64,000 bases of DNA. Source: Micavibrio sp. UBA6212 (lineage in GTDB: Bacteria; Pseudomonadota; Alphaproteobacteria; Micavibrionales; Micavibrionaceae). The stretch is taken from assembly GCA_002421905.1 (NCBI GenBank), contig DISK01000003.1:1-64000 (forward strand), given 5' to 3'. The notes below the pieces were generated by a model. It ran no database searches, had not been told where the DNA came from, and saw only the letters and a list, made by a program, of their open reading frames with translations. Position 1 is the stretch's first letter; each line of letters begins with the position of its first letter. This document shows positions 23,378-33,173 of the stretch, piece after piece. The position numbers and the translations under genes are program-made.

Positions 23378-24034
23378 ATGTCTATACGTATTTCCCCCTC
23401 GATTCTATCGGCCGATTTTGCCCGTCTGGGTGAAGAAGTTCGCGCCATTGATGCCGCTGGTGCCGATTATATCCATATTGATGTGATGGATGGACATTTT
23501 GTGCCCAATATCACGATTGGCCCGGCTGTTGTGAAGGCTTTGCGGCCCCATTCGAAAAAAGTTTTCGATGTGCATCTGATGATCTCTCCGGTGGATTTGT
23601 TTTTGAAAGATTTTGCCGATGCGGGGGCGGATATTATTACCGTGCATCCCGAAGCGGGGCCACATTTGCACCGGACGCTCCAGACAATCAAAAGATTAGG
23701 GAAGAAAGCCGGTGTGTCCCTTAATCCGGCAACGCCTGTGTCGGACATTGCTCATGTGATGGATATGGTTGATCTGGTGTTGATTATGACGGTCAATCCG
23801 GGGTTTGGCGGGCAGTCTTTTATTCCGTTGCTTGACAAAGTGCGCGAAGCGCGTGCGATGATTGCGGCGACTGGTCGTGATATTGATTTGGAGATTGATG
23901 GTGGTGTCAATGACAAAACTGCCAAAGATGTGATTGCGGCAGGTGCCAATGTCTTGGTGGCGGGCAGTTACGTGTTCAGAGATGGGCCGGATTCTTATGC
24001 CTCTGCAATTCAGTCCTTGCGCGGGGAGAAATAA
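23378..24034 (+). CDS. rpe: Ribulose-phosphate 3-epimerase
   Basis: A 218-residue TIM-barrel enzyme interconverting ribulose-5-phosphate and xylulose-5-phosphate in the pentose phosphate pathway. All family marks are present: ISPSILSADFARLGEEV, the metal-binding HIDVMDGHFVPN, VFDVHLMI, MTVNPGFGGQSF, and EIDGGVNDKTA with a phosphate-binding GANVLVAGSYVF. Length is normal. The stop overlaps the start of the heparinase-like gene (TAATG), so the two are translationally coupled. Confidence 0.97.
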   Translation: MSIRISPSILSADFARLGEEVRAIDAAGADYIHIDVMDGHFVPNITIGPAVVKALRPHSKKVFDVHLMISPVDLFLKDFADAGADIITVHPEAGPHLHRTLQTIKRLGKKAGVSLNPATPVSDIAHVMDMVDLVLIMTVNPGFGGQSFIPLLDKVREARAMIAATGRDIDLEIDGGVNDKTAKDVIAAGANVLVAGSYVFRDGPDSYASAIQSLRGEK

Positions 24035-25722
24035 TGTCGGCCCAGATTCATCATGGCCAGATACAAAAAACATTTTCCCATTCTTTAGTGGCACCTCTTT
24101 CTATGTTGGGCGAGATGAAAGATCGCGCCGGACGTGTTGCTTGTAAAACCCCTTTTTATCATTGGCTCTTATCTTCTGGTCAGTCTCCCGATCAGTTGAG
24201 TGTCCGTCTGTCCGATCCGTGGGTGGGGCAGGCCGATCTGGGGCGATTGATGACTCAAGGGGTGATGCGCGCCCATGGTGCCAGTTTGCCCATCAATCAT
24301 GATTTCTGGCGGATGTCGGAAGAAGCTCCGTTATGGCGCGACCATATTCATGGGTTTTGTTGGCTCAGGGATTTGCGTGCCGCTGGAGGAGATGCCGCGC
24401 GGAGAATGGCGCGAAATTTCGTTGATGACTGGATTACCCGCTATGATCGTTGGGATGCGGGGATTTGGCGTGCCGATCTGGTCGGTCAACGGATCACGAT
24501 GTGGTTATCCTTTTTCGATTTCTTTTGTGGAAGTGCTGACGAAGCGTTTCAGGAAAAATATTTTGCCTCTCTTAATCGTCAGGCCCGTCATTTGTCGCGG
24601 GTCTTTCCGGCTGGGCTTTCCGGACTTCCTCTATTGCGGGCGGCGCGTGGTTTGATCTATGCGGGGTTGTCCTTTCCCGGACGGGATGCGTGGATTTTGC
24701 AGGGCTTTCAATCGGTTCTGAAGGAAATACCAAAACAGGTTACGTCTGACGGGTTGCATGCGTCTGGTGCGCCTGAAAATCTTCTGGAATGCGCTAAAAT
24801 CTTACTTGATCTGCGCTATGCTCTTAATCGTGCGGGATTGCCTATTCCATCCATGCTGACGACTTCGATCGAAAAGATGGGGCCGGCTTTGCGGTTCTTC
24901 TGTTATCCTGACCGGAAGCTGGGTTTATATCACGGTGGGCAGGAAGGCGAGATTGCTGAAATTGATTCTGTTCTGTCGCAAATCCGCGGGTCGAAACGTC
25001 CGATGAAGGGCTCAAGTCTTGGTGGGTTTGAACGCGTGATGGTGGGACGGTCGTTCCTGATGATGGATCACAGTTCCTGTCCGGACGCACCGTTCGATCA
25101 GGTCTGGCATTCTGCGCCCTTGTCCTTTGAATTTATGTATGGGCGTGACCGGATTTTTACCCATTGTGGAGGTCATCCGGCACATCAGGATTGGCAACAG
25201 ATTTTGCGCCATACGGCGGCTCACAATGCGGTGGTAGTCAATGGTCGGCCTGTTCATGACCTGCGTGCCGATTATTCTGTGGCGCGTGACTTTGCCCCGA
25301 TCAAATGTTCCAGAACCGAAAACCGTCAGGCCTGTTTGTTGGAGGCCACCCATGACGGGTATTTGTCCTCGATGGGGATTTCCCATCGTCGTCGGTTGTT
25401 CCTGACTGATACGGGTCACGATTTGCGCGGGGAAGATACGTTGATGTCGAGTGGTGGTGACATGAAGTCAAAAGAGGTCGCTTTGCGGTTTCATTTGCAC
25501 CCAAAAGTTCAGGTGTCGCAAGTTCATCAAGATCAGGATGTCGTTTTGACCGTCCCTTCTGGCAGTAGTTGGCGGTTCTACGGGGTTGGGGCAAAACTTG
25601 GGGTTGAAGAAAGTGTGTATCTCGGAAACGGTACAAGACCCGTTAAAACGCACCAGCTGGTTTTGAAAACTGCACTGGACGGAGAGGCGCTACAGGTCAA
25701 GTGGGCACTGCAACGTGAATAG
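24034..25722 (+). CDS. Heparinase II/III-like protein
   Basis: A 562-residue protein of the alphaproteobacterial heparinase II/III-like family. The N-terminal half (about 70-330) is an all-helical (alpha/alpha) domain with WLRDLRAAGGDAARRMARNF and FSVLPAGLSGLP-like helices. The C-terminal half (about 345-555) is the beta-sandwich with HCGGHPAHQDW, RHTAAHNAVVVNG and SHRRRLFLTDTG. No signal peptide is visible, although polysaccharide lyases are usually exported. It is coupled to rpe, a neighbour pair seen in other alphaproteobacteria. The substrate is unknown; a uronate-containing surface polymer is the family-based guess. Confidence 0.88.
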   Translation: MSAQIHHGQIQKTFSHSLVAPLSMLGEMKDRAGRVACKTPFYHWLLSSGQSPDQLSVRLSDPWVGQADLGRLMTQGVMRAHGASLPINHDFWRMSEEAPLWRDHIHGFCWLRDLRAAGGDAARRMARNFVDDWITRYDRWDAGIWRADLVGQRITMWLSFFDFFCGSADEAFQEKYFASLNRQARHLSRVFPAGLSGLPLLRAARGLIYAGLSFPGRDAWILQGFQSVLKEIPKQVTSDGLHASGAPENLLECAKILLDLRYALNRAGLPIPSMLTTSIEKMGPALRFFCYPDRKLGLYHGGQEGEIAEIDSVLSQIRGSKRPMKGSSLGGFERVMVGRSFLMMDHSSCPDAPFDQVWHSAPLSFEFMYGRDRIFTHCGGHPAHQDWQQILRHTAAHNAVVVNGRPVHDLRADYSVARDFAPIKCSRTENRQACLLEATHDGYLSSMGISHRRRLFLTDTGHDLRGEDTLMSSGGDMKSKEVALRFHLHPKVQVSQVHQDQDVVLTVPSGSSWRFYGVGAKLGVEESVYLGNGTRPVKTHQLVLKTALDGEALQVKWALQRE

Positions 25723-25810
25723 CTTTGTTTATTTGCCAGTTTTCTTTGACAAAATTTTTTAAATCTGTTCTTCTGTATTATATAAATAACAAAATACGCA
25801 GGGGTTCTTC

Positions 25811-26644
25811 GTGAACGCAAGTATCAGGGATTTATCTAATCATTTTCAAATTAGTGCTGTCGGTCGTCCGTCAAGCGGGGAAGATCCCATGTTCCGCTCT
25901 GAAAAATTCTATACATCCTACGGGGTGGATCATCTGGTTCCGTCTTGCGAGATCTTGCTGAACCGTTCGGATTGTGAAGATTTCTTTCAAGGGGTTCGCC
26001 ACCGTCGCGAAAGCCTGCACACGGATCTGTTTCTTTTTGGCAAGGCTCTGGATTACGCCAATGCGCAAGACAAGTCGATCGGGTCTTTCAGTTTTAACAT
26101 TGATCTGAGCAGCGCCCTTGAACCCTCTTTTGCGGCGCGCGCATCCTTGATCTGCTCGGAAAAAGGGTTCTTTGACCGCTCCAAAATCTATTTCGAGATT
26201 ACCGAACATGCCGAGATTCCTGAAGGGGCTCGAGTGGAGGTTTTACAAAATTTCAAAGCGCATGGTTTCCGGCTGGCGATTGATGATTTCAATCCATATA
26301 TTCCGGAACAGGTTGAGCGGTTGGAAAAACTGGCGCCTTATGCGGAAATCATCAAATTTGATCATGCGATGATTGAGAAATGCGTCGCGGGCCATGCCGA
26401 AGATGTTTATGGCCAGATAGCCCAGTATAGAACATTATATCCGGATCAAGTGTTCGTTCAGGAAGGCTTGACCAGCGAGATGCTTTATCTCCGCCCTGCC
26501 TATCTTAAAGATCTGGCGAAGTCCGGAATTGAGCTGTTCCAGCATTACGTCCCACAACAGGAACGTCGGGCGCCTGCCAGTGAGCACGAGGAGTCTCGTG
26601 ACTCGAATTTGAAGCTGGTTTCCAGAGAGCTTGCTTGCGTGTAA
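25811..26644 (+). CDS. EAL-domain protein (possibly degenerate c-di-GMP phosphodiesterase)
   Basis: A 277-residue cytoplasmic protein that is one EAL domain without GGDEF, REC or membrane part. The EAL motif itself reads CEILL, but Asn in FSFNIDLS, Glu in YFEITEH, the Asp pair in LAIDDFNP, Lys in IIKFDH, Glu in VQEGL and Gln in FQHYVP can be aligned with the catalytic set. The DDFG loop is DDFN. Activity could be kept or lost; if lost it would be a c-di-GMP sensor or adaptor. GTG start with GGGG upstream. It lies alone between the heparinase-like gene and radA. Confidence 0.85.
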   Translation: MNASIRDLSNHFQISAVGRPSSGEDPMFRSEKFYTSYGVDHLVPSCEILLNRSDCEDFFQGVRHRRESLHTDLFLFGKALDYANAQDKSIGSFSFNIDLSSALEPSFAARASLICSEKGFFDRSKIYFEITEHAEIPEGARVEVLQNFKAHGFRLAIDDFNPYIPEQVERLEKLAPYAEIIKFDHAMIEKCVAGHAEDVYGQIAQYRTLYPDQVFVQEGLTSEMLYLRPAYLKDLAKSGIELFQHYVPQQERRAPASEHEESRDSNLKLVSRELACV

Positions 26645-26668
26645 GTGCCGTTCTGGTAAAGTCTGGTC

Positions 26669-28087
26669 ATGGCCAAATCAAAAACCTCTTATGTTTGTCA
26701 ATCTTGTGGAGCCGTCCATCGTTTGTGGGCGGGAAAATGTGATGCGTGCGGTGCATGGAACAGCCTGCAAGCGGAAGTGAGTGAGAGTGGCCCCCCTAAA
26801 GGTCTGGGGGGGGGCAAAAAAGGCAAGGCTCTGGAGCTTGTCGGGCTGAAAATGTCCGAAGACAAACCCCTTAAAAGACTGGTTACGGGTTTGGGTGAGT
26901 TTGATCGCGTGACGGGTGGCGGCCTTGTTCCGGGATGCGCTATTTTATTGGGTGGTGATCCGGGGATCGGAAAATCGACATTATTGTTACAAGCAGTTTG
27001 CATGTTGGCCAGACAAGGGCTGAGATGCGTTTATATTTCAGGAGAAGAAGCGGTCGATCAGGTGCGGTTGCGTGCCGATCGTCTGGGCATGGCAGATGCG
27101 CCGGTTGCTTTGGCGTCTGCTACCAATGTACGCGAGATCGCGGCAACCATCGAAAATGAAGATATTGACGTTCTGGTGATTGACTCTATCCAGACCATGT
27201 ATGTTGACACAGTCGAGAGTGCTCCCGGGACGGTCACGCAAGTCCGCACAGCGGCACAGGAATTGATCCGGCTCACCAAGAAAACCGGAACGGCCACATT
27301 CTTTGTCGGGCATGTAACCAAAGACGGGCAAATCGCGGGGCCGCGCGTGCTCGAACATATGGTTGACACGGTTTTATATTTTGAAGGAGATCGTGGGCAT
27401 CAGTTCCGGATTCTGCGGACAGTTAAAAACCGCTTTGGCCCGACAGACGAAATTGGCGTGTTTGAAATGGGCGAGTTGGGTTTGAGTGAAGTGGCCAACC
27501 CATCGGCTTTGTTTTTGTCGCAACGTCAGGCGGATGTGACGGGCTCTGCGGTCTTTGCCGGCATGGAAGGAACGCGGCCTTTGTTGGTTGAAGTTCAGGC
27601 CTTGGTCGCACCTGCGCCTTACGGGGCCCCGCGCCGCTCGGTTATTGGGTGGGATCAAAACCGGCTGTCGATGATTCTAGCGGTGCTCGAGGCCCGCTGC
27701 GGATTGATGTTTTCGGGGTCTGAAGTTTATCTCAATATGGCGGGCGGAATTCGTATTACCGAACCAGCAGCCGATCTGGCCGTGGCGGCAGCGTTAATCA
27801 GTGCGTTGCAAGGGCGATCGGTTCCGTCTGAATATGTCTTTTTTGGTGAAGTTGGATTGTCAGGGGAAATTCGTGCTGTCTCGCAACCGGATCAACGGTT
27901 GAAAGAGGCTGCCAAGCTTGGTTTCACAGGTGGTTGTATTGCTGAGCGTATTTCATCACAGAAGAAAACATCGGCCAAAACAGGATCAATTGACGGGTTC
28001 AAAATTCATGAAATCCGCCATCTTGATGAACTGGCATCGCTGCTGCGTGAAGGTGGCGTCGTTACTCCATATGTTGTTCAGAAGTAA
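26669..28087 (+). CDS. radA: DNA repair protein RadA/Sms
   Basis: A 472-residue RecA-related ATPase that drives branch migration in recombinational repair. The N-terminal zinc finger has Cys10, Cys13, Cys24 and Cys27. Walker A is GGDPGIGKST (95-104), Walker B DVLVIDSIQT, and the RadA-specific KNRFG motif is in RTVKNRFGPTDEIG. The C-terminal Lon-protease-like domain (about 290-450) is complete and ends in VVQK. Length is normal. A run of eight G precedes a KKGK stretch near residue 49, a possible slippery site, but the frame is continuous. Confidence 0.97.
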   Translation: MAKSKTSYVCQSCGAVHRLWAGKCDACGAWNSLQAEVSESGPPKGLGGGKKGKALELVGLKMSEDKPLKRLVTGLGEFDRVTGGGLVPGCAILLGGDPGIGKSTLLLQAVCMLARQGLRCVYISGEEAVDQVRLRADRLGMADAPVALASATNVREIAATIENEDIDVLVIDSIQTMYVDTVESAPGTVTQVRTAAQELIRLTKKTGTATFFVGHVTKDGQIAGPRVLEHMVDTVLYFEGDRGHQFRILRTVKNRFGPTDEIGVFEMGELGLSEVANPSALFLSQRQADVTGSAVFAGMEGTRPLLVEVQALVAPAPYGAPRRSVIGWDQNRLSMILAVLEARCGLMFSGSEVYLNMAGGIRITEPAADLAVAAALISALQGRSVPSEYVFFGEVGLSGEIRAVSQPDQRLKEAAKLGFTGGCIAERISSQKKTSAKTGSIDGFKIHEIRHLDELASLLREGGVVTPYVVQK

Positions 28088-28129
28088 AATTTTATAGGAA
28101 AAACTTTTTTTCAGGGGCATTTTAAGGCG

Positions 28130-28972
28130 ATGACAGGGTTTTCGGATGTAGAGGTTTGCGATCTTCCCGTGATCGGAATTCCATGTACTGTGGTTCGTGA
28201 TCCGTTCAAAGAACACGGGGTGATTGTCCGTCACAGTGTGCAGGAAAAATATGTGGCGTCCGTCGTTGACCATTTCCCGTGTGTTCCTTTCTTTCTGCCC
28301 GCTGTGGCAGGGTTGGGACAAATCGGTATTCAAGATATTATTGATGGGTGGCTTGGTATTGTTGACGGGATTTTGTTGACGGGGGCGGTTGCCAATGTCG
28401 CCCCGCATTTCTACCAGTCCGATTATCAGGAAGACCCTAACAAGCTGGATTTACAACGGGACGGGACATCGTTGCCCTTGATTGATAAAGCCATTCAGCG
28501 CGGTATTCCACTTCTTGGAATTTGTCGTGGGTTGCAGGAAATGAATGTGGCACGAGGCGGTTCCTTATATTCGCGCATTCAAGAGGTGGAAGGCCATTTC
28601 GATCATCGTGAACCGGAATCCTCGACGCATGAAGATCGGTATGTCGATGCTCATAATATTCTGATTCAAGAAGGTGGATTGTTTGAAAAAATCTGTCAGG
28701 AATCCTGTCAGGGAGAAGGTCGGTTCTTTGTAAATTCACTTCACGAGCAAGGAATCTCCCGTCCAGGACGGGGGGTCTTTGTTGAAGCGAGAGCCGAAGA
28801 CGGGGTGATAGAGGCGATTTCCATTCCCGAAGCCCTCGCTTTTTGTGTGGGGGTTCAATGGCATCCGGAATGGAGCCACAAGACCCACTCTTTGAACAGG
28901 GCTATTTATGACCATTTTGCGGGGGCGTGTGCTACTCATAAATATGCGAAATTGAAGAGGATCAAGCTCTAA
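28130..28972 (+). CDS. Class I glutamine-amidotransferase-like hydrolase (gamma-glutamyl-GABA hydrolase type)
   Basis: A 280-residue protein of the peptidase C26/PuuD family, which cleaves gamma-glutamyl bonds, for example in putrescine degradation. The nucleophile elbow is LLGICRGLQEMNVARGG with the catalytic Cys, and the His-Glu pair is in GVQWHPEW. An oxyanion strand DGILLTGAVANV lies before it; family members usually have GG in this strand, so the loop is slightly unusual. The C-terminus is basic. No other putrescine genes are nearby, so the pathway is uncertain. Confidence 0.88.
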   Translation: MTGFSDVEVCDLPVIGIPCTVVRDPFKEHGVIVRHSVQEKYVASVVDHFPCVPFFLPAVAGLGQIGIQDIIDGWLGIVDGILLTGAVANVAPHFYQSDYQEDPNKLDLQRDGTSLPLIDKAIQRGIPLLGICRGLQEMNVARGGSLYSRIQEVEGHFDHREPESSTHEDRYVDAHNILIQEGGLFEKICQESCQGEGRFFVNSLHEQGISRPGRGVFVEARAEDGVIEAISIPEALAFCVGVQWHPEWSHKTHSLNRAIYDHFAGACATHKYAKLKRIKL

Positions 28973-29065
28973 AAAGCCTGATATTCACTTGCAAAATAAG
29001 GTCTTTTCGACTATCACGGTTTTTCATTCAATCAAGCCGTTTGGCAAGCCTTTGGGGTTTTTCAT

Positions 29066-29836
29066 ATGACTATCGCCTTGCTCATTGATATTGGCGTTAT
29101 TCTTGTTCTTTTGATTTCGGCAGGTGTGTCGTTTTACCGTGGAATTATCCGCGAAGTTCTCACCATTGTGGGGGTCATGGGCGGTGCGTTGGCGGCCCTT
29201 CTTTTCGGGGGTGCGTTGAAACCGTTTGCTTATGGATGGTTTGGCATCAAGGACGGCGAAGATGCCGGAAAGCTGTTTGATCTGATCCCCATGAATCTGG
29301 CCGCAGATATTACGGCTTATGCGTTGGTGTTTATCGGGGTATTTCTGCTTTTGCAATTGGCCAGTTACTTTCTGGCGTCTTCTGCCCATGCGATCGGGCT
29401 GGGGCCTGTTGACCGGACTCTGGGAGTCTTCTTCGGTGTGGCGCGCGGTGTTTTGTTGTTGGGGCTGGTTTATCTACCGTTTCATTTGATTTTGCCTGAA
29501 GAAAATAAAAAAGAGTGGTTGTCCGGTTCCAAGACTATTTTTTATATTGAAAATGTCGCGGAATGGATGGCAACTTATCTGCCGCAAGAGGGCAAAGGGG
29601 CGGGAGATATCGCAGAAGATGCGCGTGATCGGCTGCGCGAAATTGATGTGTTGGGTGACAAGCGGATCAAACCCGAGAATGCCGATGACGCACAAAACGG
29701 AGATGTGCAAGACGGATACGACACGCGGGATCGTAATGGTCTGGACAATTTGCTGGATCAGATTAAATCTCCTCCTGACACCCCAAAAGAACATCAGGAT
29801 ATAAATCCTGCACAGAAAAGAGGATATAATGAGTAG
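29066..29836 (+). CDS. cvpA: CvpA family inner-membrane protein
   Basis: A 256-residue protein with four membrane helices (about 4-22, 28-48, 74-98 and 112-134), of the CvpA/colicin V production family. The family is named for colicin V export in E. coli and is widely linked to cell-envelope homeostasis. After the membrane part comes an acidic, disordered tail of about 90 residues (DAQNGDVQDGYDTRDRNGLD). The gene overlaps purF by 8 bp, the same cvpA-purF order found in many proteobacteria. Confidence 0.9.
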   Translation: MTIALLIDIGVILVLLISAGVSFYRGIIREVLTIVGVMGGALAALLFGGALKPFAYGWFGIKDGEDAGKLFDLIPMNLAADITAYALVFIGVFLLLQLASYFLASSAHAIGLGPVDRTLGVFFGVARGVLLLGLVYLPFHLILPEENKKEWLSGSKTIFYIENVAEWMATYLPQEGKGAGDIAEDARDRLREIDVLGDKRIKPENADDAQNGDVQDGYDTRDRNGLDNLLDQIKSPPDTPKEHQDINPAQKRGYNE

Positions 29837-31259
29837 TCCATTCGATGACAGAATGCATGAAGAATGCGGCGTATTCGGAATATTCGGCCATGAAGATGCC
29901 TCGACGTTGACTGCGTTGGGGCTTCATGCTTTACAGCATCGCGGTCAGGAGTCCTCGGGGATCGTGTCCTACGATGATACAAAAGGGGCTGGACAGTTCT
30001 TTGTCCATCGCGGTTTGGGTCTGGTGGATGATATTTTCAACGATGCGAATGTGGTGGCCCGTTTAACAGGACGTAGCGCAATCGGCCATAACCGCTATGC
30101 CACAACCGGCGAAACTTTACTGCGGAATGTGCAACCCCTTTATGCCGAACTGGCTTTTGGCGGGCTTACGGTGGCGCATAATGGCAATCTGACCAATGCG
30201 ATAAAAATCCGCAATGACCTGACCCAACGCGGTGCAATTTTTCAGTGCACCTCGGACACGGAAGTGATTATCCATCTGGTGGCTCTTTCGCAAAAGAAAA
30301 CGGTTCTTGATCGTCTGGTGGAGTCTTTGAAGCAGGTTGAGGGTGCTTATTCGCTGATTTGCTTTGCTGAAGGCCGCATGATCGGGGTGCGTGATCCATA
30401 CGGGTTCCGGCCATTGGTTTTGGGGCGTCTGGGGGAGGCCCATATTCTGGCGTCCGAAACTTGCGCGCTTGATATTATCGGGGCTGATTTTGTCCGCGAT
30501 GTCGAACCGGGCGAAATGGTGGTGATTTCCAAAGAAGGAATTCAAAGTCATCATCCTTTTGAAACGGCTCCCTCACGGTTTTGTATTTTTGAATATATTT
30601 ATTTCGCCCGTCCTGATTCACTGATCGCGGGAAAATCCGTTTATGATATGCGGAAAAAAATCGGGGCGGTGTTGGCTCAAGAATCCCCTTGTGATGTTGA
30701 TCTGGTTGTGCCGGTTCCTGACAGTGGTGTGCCTGCTGCAATCGGTTTTTCACAAGAGGCAGGATTGCCGTTTGAATTGGGGATTATCCGCAACCATTAT
30801 GTCGGACGGACTTTTATCGAACCAACCCAGAAAATCCGCCATCTGGGTGTCAAGCGCAAGCATAACGGTAATCGGGGCGTGGTCGAAGGCAAGCGCATTG
30901 TCTTGGTTGATGACTCGATTGTGCGGGGGACAACCTCCCGCAAAATTGTCGAGATGATGCGTCAGGCCGGCGCTCGGGAAGTTCATATGCGCATTTCGTC
31001 GCCACCGATTACCCATGGATGTTTTTATGGGATTGATACGCCGTCACGCGAAGATTTGCTGGCATCTAAAAACTCAATTCAAGAGATTGCCGATTTTATT
31101 CAGGTGGATTCTCTGGCCTTTATCTCGAATGACGGGCTGTATCGGGCTATGGGCGAGGATGGACGGAACGCTGAACTTCCCCAATATTGCGATGCGTGCT
31201 TTACCGGCGATTATCCGGTCGAACTGGTGGATCAAATCATGCTGAAGAAAGCTTGCTGA
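29829..31259 (+). CDS. purF: Amidophosphoribosyltransferase
   Basis: A 476-residue enzyme for the first committed step of purine synthesis (PRPP plus glutamine to phosphoribosylamine). A 12-residue propeptide precedes the nucleophile Cys13 in EECGVFGIFG. The glutaminase domain shows LGLHALQHRGQES and GHNRYATTG. The PRPP-binding loop is IVLVDDSIVRGTTSRKIV. Late cysteines (HGCFYGID, QYCDACF) may bind an iron-sulfur cluster, as in the Bacillus-type enzyme. Translationally coupled to cvpA. Confidence 0.97.
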   Translation: MSSPFDDRMHEECGVFGIFGHEDASTLTALGLHALQHRGQESSGIVSYDDTKGAGQFFVHRGLGLVDDIFNDANVVARLTGRSAIGHNRYATTGETLLRNVQPLYAELAFGGLTVAHNGNLTNAIKIRNDLTQRGAIFQCTSDTEVIIHLVALSQKKTVLDRLVESLKQVEGAYSLICFAEGRMIGVRDPYGFRPLVLGRLGEAHILASETCALDIIGADFVRDVEPGEMVVISKEGIQSHHPFETAPSRFCIFEYIYFARPDSLIAGKSVYDMRKKIGAVLAQESPCDVDLVVPVPDSGVPAAIGFSQEAGLPFELGIIRNHYVGRTFIEPTQKIRHLGVKRKHNGNRGVVEGKRIVLVDDSIVRGTTSRKIVEMMRQAGAREVHMRISSPPITHGCFYGIDTPSREDLLASKNSIQEIADFIQVDSLAFISNDGLYRAMGEDGRNAELPQYCDACFTGDYPVELVDQIMLKKAC

Positions 31260-31263
31260 AATC

Positions 31264-31995
31264 ATGACGGCCAAAAGACTTGAAAACAAGGTGGCCCTGA
31301 TTACAGGTGCGTCTCGCGGTATTGGTGCTGAAATCGCCAAACTTTACGCTCGCGAAGGAGCGCATGTTATTTTGTTGGCACGCTCGAAATCCGGTCTGGA
31401 GGACGTCGATGATGTGATCCGCGCCGAATGTGGGGAGGGCTGTTCGACTTTGATGCCGTGTGACCTGACCAAGATTGATGATCTGGAGGCGCTGGGGCCG
31501 ACGATTTATAATCGCTTTGGCAAACTGGATATTTTTGTGGCCAATGCCGGAATTCTCGGCGAGATGACCCTGGTGTCCCACTCCAAAATGAAAGACTGGA
31601 AAGATACATGGACAACCAATGTGTTGGCCAATGTGCAGATGATCCGGACTTTGGAGCCGTTGCTCAAGGCATCGGAAGCTGGGCGCGCTATTCTGGTGGG
31701 CTCGGGCATGGGCATTGATGCCAAGGCTTTTGGCGGTGAGTATGGTGTGAGCAAAGCCGCCGCCATGTTTTTATTCCGGACATGGGCAGAAGAAAACCGA
31801 ACGGGAAATTTGCGGGTGAATATTGTTCGGCCCGGTGCGGTTGATACTGATATGCTCAGACAGGTTTTTCCCGGCGGGTATCAAGCGGATGATTTGCGGA
31901 CGGCAGAACAGGTTGCGCCTTTATTTGTTGCGCTGGCGTCACCGGATTGTACTCGTCATGGAGAGATCGTTCGTCCCGAAGATTACGGCTTGTAA
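31264..31995 (+). CDS. Short-chain dehydrogenase/reductase
   Basis: A 243-residue NAD(P)-dependent oxidoreductase of the classical SDR family. Cofactor binding: TGASRGIGAEIAK. The NAG motif is NAGILGEM. The catalytic Ser is in ILVGSGMG, and the YGVSK box supplies Tyr and Lys. Substrate unknown. It begins 4 bp after purF, so it belongs to the cvpA-purF transcription unit, an arrangement seen in alphaproteobacteria. Its end overlaps the convergent epimerase gene by 13 bp. Confidence 0.92.
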   Translation: MTAKRLENKVALITGASRGIGAEIAKLYAREGAHVILLARSKSGLEDVDDVIRAECGEGCSTLMPCDLTKIDDLEALGPTIYNRFGKLDIFVANAGILGEMTLVSHSKMKDWKDTWTTNVLANVQMIRTLEPLLKASEAGRAILVGSGMGIDAKAFGGEYGVSKAAAMFLFRTWAEENRTGNLRVNIVRPGAVDTDMLRQVFPGGYQADDLRTAEQVAPLFVALASPDCTRHGEIVRPEDYGL

Positions 31996-32981
31996 TAGTC
32001 TTTATACCATTTCACAAATTTATGCAGGCCGTCCTTGAGTGACGTGGAGGGTTTGAACCCTGTTAGCTTACTCAACGGGTCAACATCGGCATAGGTTGCG
32101 TAAACATCACCCGGTTGCATGGGGAGCAGATTGCGTTCAGCCTTTACACCGAGTTCTTCTTCCAGAATAGAGATCATTTCCATCAAGTCTTCGGGATTGT
32201 TGTTGCCAATATTATAAACGGCGTATGGTGCACCTGTTTCCGGTTGTGGAGGATTGGTCATGAGGCGAATAATGCCCTCAACAATATCATCTATATAGGT
32301 GAAGTCGCGTTTCATATCTCCGAAATTATAAATGTCGATCGCTTTGCCGGACAAGATGGCTTGGGTAAATTTGAAATAAGCCATGTCGGGGCGGCCCCAT
32401 GGGCCATAGACGGTAAAGAAGCGCAGACCCGTTGATGGAATGCCGTAAAGATGGGCGTAAGTGTGTGCCATCAGTTCATTCGATTTTTTGGTTGCGGCGT
32501 AAAGGGATACCGGATGATCGACATTATCATCGGTTGAAAATGGAACTTTGGTGTTTGCGCCATAGACTGAACTGGATGACGCATAGAGCAGGTGTTCGAC
32601 TTTGTTATGGCGGCATCCTTCGAGGATATTCAGGAAGCCAACAATATTACTGTTGATATAAGCGTGCGGGTTGTCGATCGAGTATCGGACGCCCGCTTGG
32701 GCGGCCAGATGCACCACCAGATCGGGGAGGTATGTTGAAAACAGGTTTTCCATACCCACGCGATCCGCGAGATCAAGTTTCAGGAAAGTGAAATCAGCGA
32801 TTTTTTCCAACTGTTTTAGTCGGGCGTGCTTTAAGGCAGGGTCATAATAATCATTGATATTATCTATCCCGACCAGCTTTGCCTCCGGATAGGTTTTGTG
32901 CAGCTGCTCGACAACGTGAAAGCCAACGAAGCCTGCAGCTCCGGTAACGAGAATGGTCTTGTTTTTTATTGATAGGGTCAT
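31983..32981 (-). CDS. NAD-dependent nucleotide-sugar epimerase (UDP-glucuronate 4-epimerase type)
   Basis: A 332-residue extended-SDR enzyme. The Rossmann motif is TGAAGFVGFHV and the catalytic YAATK box is at about 152. AAQAGVRYSIDNPHAYINSN, GLRFFTVYGPWGRPDM and RDFTYIDDIVEGI are characteristic of UDP-glucuronate 4-epimerases, which make UDP-galacturonate for lipopolysaccharide or capsule. AGGG precedes the ATG. It is not linked to the polysaccharide locus at 58-64 kb but could supply it with precursor. Confidence 0.92.
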   Translation of the reverse strand: MTLSIKNKTILVTGAAGFVGFHVVEQLHKTYPEAKLVGIDNINDYYDPALKHARLKQLEKIADFTFLKLDLADRVGMENLFSTYLPDLVVHLAAQAGVRYSIDNPHAYINSNIVGFLNILEGCRHNKVEHLLYASSSSVYGANTKVPFSTDDNVDHPVSLYAATKKSNELMAHTYAHLYGIPSTGLRFFTVYGPWGRPDMAYFKFTQAILSGKAIDIYNFGDMKRDFTYIDDIVEGIIRLMTNPPQPETGAPYAVYNIGNNNPEDLMEMISILEEELGVKAERNLLPMQPGDVYATYADVDPLSKLTGFKPSTSLKDGLHKFVKWYKDYYKP

Positions 32982-33173
32982 GCCCTGTACCCTAATGATT
33001 TGGACATAAAAATCAATGTTAATTTGATTTTAACCTGATGGTGGCAGAGTGGGGGTGATAAAGAGGCGAAAAGCCCAAGTGTTTGTAAAAAACACAAAGA
33101 AATACGGGTTGGGTCAAAGAGTCAGCTGCTGTGCAGGTGATATGTTTTTAGACCTTGATAAGGAAGGTGTGTA

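Noticed and set aside
26800..26830. G-run in radA as a programmed frameshift
   Set aside because: The radA frame is continuous and complete through the run, so no frameshift is needed.
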